Positions 6,402-8,656 of a stretch of DNA of 8,656 nt are shown here, piece by piece. Where the stretch lies: the NCBI GenBank assembly GCA_023386395.1, contig JAEWJV010000170.1, positions 1 to 8,656 of the forward strand, written 5' to 3'. Each line of letters opens with the position of its first letter. The stretch's first letter is position 1. The notes under the pieces are model-generated. The model did no database searches, was not told the origin of the DNA, and saw nothing but the letters and a program-made list of their open reading frames with translations. The translations under genes were made by a program, and so were the position numbers. The stretch comes from Bacteroidota bacterium (GTDB lineage Bacteria; Bacteroidota; Bacteroidia; Chitinophagales; Chitinophagaceae).

Positions 6402-6759
6402 AATAGATATTTAAGTAAAAAGCTGGCTGAATTATTTTGCTGTTGGTCTGGAAACAATAGGTACCTGATACATCGCACTTCATCATCCTGTATTACACTA
6501 AAGAATACCCGTTTTAATCCGGAACCTTTTGATTATTATATCATTCATTCAATTTAATTCAACCAGCCTTTTAAAGTTTATGATTAAACATTAACGGTAA
6601 ATCTTTGAAAAACGTTGCTGCAATGTTTAATCAACAAAGGTTTTAACCTTTATCCAACAAAAGCCATACCGTTGATTATTACGCGTATGAGTTAATAGAC
6701 CGTTATTCAATAAAATGCTCGAAAAGCTTATGCCAGATGCGCCTGGCCGCATTGATATA
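6402..6759. other. Non-coding spacer (358 bp) with a 16-bp palindrome and a weak hairpin
   Basis: No convincing gene was found; the longest minus-strand open stretches here are short or overlap the next gene out of frame. Two structures stand out. AAAGGTTTTAACCTTT at 6636-6651 is a perfect inverted repeat with 7-bp arms and a 2-bp centre. GCCAG/CTGGC arms around a 6-bp loop lie at 6732-6747, 12 bp past the stop codon of the phosphodiesterase on its strand, followed by a short CTTTT; this could be a weak terminator. The promoter of the beta-barrel gene should be in this spacer, but I could not find a -33/-7 pair that fits. Confidence 0.5.
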
Positions 6760-8013
6760 TTACCTGAGAATGTTTTTCAATACAGATAATTTGCCATCGA
6801 TCTTTTCTGTGTAACTAAGCCCTAAGATTTTTGCAACAAGCGGGTACACATGCACGTTTTCAAATGAGCGGATTTTCCTGCCCTGCTTAAAGGCAGGCCC
6901 CCAGGCCATAAATGTAGCATGCATGTCTTCAATTTCCGGGTCAAAGCCATGCTTGCCGGGTGTTATTTTCCGGTTCCTGATTTTAAAAATTTTGGGCAAA
7001 TGTGGCGTGAGAATAATATCGCCGATACGGTTATAATAATCATCTTTTTTGCTAAAATGCCAGTGTGCCGGGGTATTGGTTGTTAAATAAACATCATAAT
7101 CTTTTGCTGTTGCTTTTAACTGTTTATACGTTGGCAATACATCGTTTTTGTCTTTGGCATATAACTGCAGTAAAGCATCGCCGTTGGGAACAATAAATTT
7201 TGATGTATCAATTACAGCGGGCAAAGGCAAAGTGTTCTCCGTATCAACCTGCGTCATACCGTGATCTGAAACCAATATATAATTGACCGGCAAATTCAAT
7301 GCATTTACAGTAGAAACCATTTTCGCAACAGCACTGTCAACAAACTGAACAGCCATTGCTGTTTCTTTTGAATCCGGCCCAAATAAATGCGCTGCATGAT
7401 CCACCTGCGGAAAATAAAAAGCTATAAAATGCGGCCGCCTGTTTTCAGGTAACTGCAGCCAGTTTTTTACCACTTCAATGCGCCTGTCAATATTGATTGC
7501 TTCATTATAATAATAAGTATATGTTGGAAAAATGCCGTGTTCTGCAGCTTCTGAGCCCACCCAGTAAAAACTGGCGCTCAGCATTTTTTGTTCTTCTGCC
7601 AAAACCCATAAAGGCGTACCGCCATACCAGGAGCTATCCCGCACAGCGCTTTTATTGCTCATGGCATAAAATGCCTTTTTGTTTTCATCATAAAAACTGT
7701 TATTCACCAAGCCATGATGCGCCGGGTAAAGCCCGGTTGCAATGGTATAATGATTGGGAAAAGTGAGCGAAGGGAAAGACGGAATCATGGAAGATGCGGT
7801 TACGCCGCCGCTGCCAAGGTTTATTAAATTTTCCGCATGATATTTCTGAATAAAATCCCAGCGCAGGCCATCTACAGAAATTAAAATAATATATGGTTTT
7901 TGCTGCTGTGCCGCACTGTTGAAACGGTCATAGGTGATTTTTTGTGTGGTGTCTTGTGCAGATAAACTTAGCAGTATCAAAAGAAAGCAAAAGGTAAAAA
8001 CTGATTTTCTCAT
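6760..8013 (-). CDS. Exported nucleotide pyrophosphatase/phosphodiesterase (NPP-like, alkaline phosphatase superfamily)
   Basis: A secreted or periplasmic two-metal enzyme expected to hydrolyse phosphodiester or pyrophosphate bonds of nucleotides or related compounds. Residues 1-19 are a signal peptide (hydrophobic FCFLLILLSLSA, then Gln). The mature 398 residues match the bacterial NPP fold in order: metal ligand Asp48 in ILISVDGLRWD, nucleophile Thr84 in PSFPSLTFPNHYT, Asn105 in LVNNSFYD, metal ligands Asp205 and His209 in VDHAAHLFG, Asp250 and His251 in LVSDHGM, and His355 in GKHGFDPE. All expected zinc ligands and the Thr nucleophile are present, so it should be active. Substrate specificity (nucleotides versus phospholipid head groups) is not readable. 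The protein lacks the C-terminal nuclease-like domain of animal NPPs, like other bacterial members. Its start (ATG at 8013) faces a divergent 356-bp spacer shared with the TPR gene. Confidence 0.9.
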   Translation of the reverse strand: MRKSVFTFCFLLILLSLSAQDTTQKITYDRFNSAAQQQKPYIILISVDGLRWDFIQKYHAENLINLGSGGVTASSMIPSFPSLTFPNHYTIATGLYPAHHGLVNNSFYDENKKAFYAMSNKSAVRDSSWYGGTPLWVLAEEQKMLSASFYWVGSEAAEHGIFPTYTYYYNEAINIDRRIEVVKNWLQLPENRRPHFIAFYFPQVDHAAHLFGPDSKETAMAVQFVDSAVAKMVSTVNALNLPVNYILVSDHGMTQVDTENTLPLPAVIDTSKFIVPNGDALLQLYAKDKNDVLPTYKQLKATAKDYDVYLTTNTPAHWHFSKKDDYYNRIGDIILTPHLPKIFKIRNRKITPGKHGFDPEIEDMHATFMAWGPAFKQGRKIRSFENVHVYPLVAKILGLSYTEKIDGKLSVLKNILR

Positions 8014-8066
8014 GTATGTTGAAATTAGCGTATTGTTCTATTAAACTATATGAAAGAAGGTTGAAC

Positions 8067-8148
8067 CGTCATTTCGACGACAGGAGAAATCTCTGCTTTA
8101 TTTTGAATTTATAATTGTGCAGAGATGTCTCGTTACCTCGACATGACG
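8067..8148. repeat. 82-bp imperfect inverted repeat of the GTCATTTCGAC / GAGAAATCTC type
   Basis: The left arm (8067-8096, beginning CGTCATTTCGACGACAGG) and the right arm (8119-8148, ending CTCGACATGACG) are reverse complements at 24 of 30 positions by hand count, separated by a 22-bp AT-rich loop. Transcribed, it would fold into one long hairpin. Intergenic elements with GTCATTTCGAC and GAGAAATCTC arms are, from memory, widespread in Bacteroidota genomes, so this is probably a dispersed, MITE- or REP-like palindromic element. It lies in the divergent region between the phosphodiesterase and TPR genes. Confidence 0.75.
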
Positions 8149-8319
8149 TGCTAAGAACATTATTTAACTGGTACTCCCTAAATTTTAATAGCACAACAGG
8201 TTTGAAATAAAATAATTATTGCGCGCAAATTTCGTTTCAAAACTTATATCTGCCTTCAAATTCAGGACTTTCAGTTTTAACTTTTAGTGAAGTTTATTTA
8301 AACAACTTGTTTGCATCTT

Positions 8320-8326
8320 TACTTTG
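8320..8326 (+). promoter_or_regulatory. Possible -7 element of the TPR gene
   Basis: TACTTTG, the same heptamer as in the GntR-gene promoter, is 43 bp upstream of the TPR ATG. No clear TTTG lies 20 bp upstream of it, so the promoter is only tentative. The rest of the 8014-8369 spacer holds the inverted repeat and AT-rich sequence with no gene I can support. Confidence 0.3.
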
Positions 8327-8369
8327 TGAAACGCTTGTGCCTGGCAAAAAATAAAATAAAAATTCACTG

Positions 8370-8656
8370 ATGAAATATCTGTTAGCCTGTTTGTGTTGTA
8401 TAACAATTGTTGCAAAGGCACAGCAGTACAATCCTGATGCTGTTAATAAAAAAGCGATGGATGCCTATGCAAAAGCGATGGATATTTTGCAAAATGATAT
8501 GGATGTTAAAAATGCCATTCCTATTTTAAATAAGGCAATTGAATATGATACAAAATTTGTAGACGCCTATCTAACACTTGGCGGCGTTTATGGCGAACTG
8601 AAAGATTATAACAGCAGCATTTTAAATTACCAGAAAGCAATTACAATTGACAGCGC
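8370..8656 (+). CDS. Exported tetratricopeptide-repeat protein, N-terminal part (cut by window edge)
   Basis: The first 95 codons of a gene that continues past the right edge. Residues 1-17 form a signal peptide (hydrophobic LLACLCCITIVA, cleavage expected after AKA before QQYNP). From about residue 29 the sequence is helical and repetitive. A TPR-like unit covers roughly 47-80 (NAIPILNKAIEYD, then AYLTLGGVYGELKDY), followed by the start of the next (SSILNYQKAITID). Position-specific TPR residues such as the Ala-Tyr-x-x-Leu-Gly core and the YxxAI pattern are visible. Proteins with this beginning in Bacteroidota often continue into a beta-propeller (PD40) and an OmpA-like peptidoglycan-binding domain, as in cell-envelope or type IX secretion-linked proteins, but none of that is in the window, so the role stays open. 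ATG at 8370 is the only start that supplies the signal peptide. Confidence 0.85.
   Translation, partial: MKYLLACLCCITIVAKAQQYNPDAVNKKAMDAYAKAMDILQNDMDVKNAIPILNKAIEYDTKFVDAYLTLGGVYGELKDYNSSILNYQKAITIDS

Noticed and set aside
6320..6480. Minus-strand open frame starting ATGATGAAG upstream of and overlapping the beta-barrel gene start in another frame (about 45 codons).
   Set aside because: It overlaps the signal-peptide region of a well-supported gene, has no recognisable features and looks like chance.
8219..8228. Perfect 10-bp palindrome TTGCGCGCAA in the divergent spacer.
   Set aside because: Too short to separate from chance, and not linked to a promoter element.
1..8656. Search for a defence system, mobile element gene, CRISPR array, tRNA or riboswitch.
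   Set aside because: All long frames fit housekeeping, sugar-use or envelope genes, and no repeat-spacer pattern or tRNA cloverleaf was seen.

Overview
The window looks like chromosomal DNA from a member of the Bacteroidota, most likely a Chitinophagaceae-type genome. Four things point there. Gene starts lack strong Shine-Dalgarno sequences. One promoter fits the Bacteroidota -33 TTTG / -7 TA..TTTG pattern. The short secreted proteins have typical signal peptides ending in Ser/Ala-x-Ala-Gln. The intergenic repeats (GTCATTTCGAC...GAGAAATCTC inverted repeat, GTTGA runs, AGCT runs) are of kinds I recall from this phylum. The species cannot be named from the sequence alone.

Left part (1-4863, all minus strand, so read right to left): an L-rhamnose utilisation locus. 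In transcription order it holds a short-chain dehydrogenase of unknown substrate, an AraR-type GntR regulator with its own promoter, an FMN-dependent L-lactate dehydrogenase-like enzyme, the L-rhamnose/H+ symporter RhaT, and the N-terminal third or less of a bifunctional rhamnulose-1-phosphate aldolase/lactaldehyde dehydrogenase that runs off the left edge. The steps fit together: RhaT imports rhamnose; isomerase and kinase (not in the window) would make rhamnulose-1-phosphate; the bifunctional enzyme splits it to DHAP and L-lactaldehyde and oxidises the aldehyde to L-lactate; the FMN enzyme then takes L-lactate to pyruvate. A shared motif lies upstream of both the FMN enzyme and rhaT and is a candidate operator for the locus regulator.

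Middle (4864-6401): a repeat-bearing spacer, then recR on the plus strand (recombinational DNA repair), whose -7-like element lies so close to the ATG that the mRNA may be leaderless. recR converges, with only 6 bp between stop codons, on a minus-strand gene for a secreted, probably outer-membrane beta-barrel protein of unknown function.

Right part (6402-8656): a non-coding spacer of about 360 bp; a minus-strand exported nucleotide pyrophosphatase/phosphodiesterase (alkaline phosphatase superfamily) with all expected metal ligands; a divergent intergenic region carrying an 82-bp imperfect inverted repeat; and the start of a plus-strand exported TPR protein cut by the right edge.

I see no tRNA, rRNA, CRISPR array, transposase, phage gene or defence system. 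Most of the window is ordinary. The leads worth following are regulatory: the shared motif in the rhamnose locus, the non-AraC regulator, the possible leaderless recR, and the inverted repeat.
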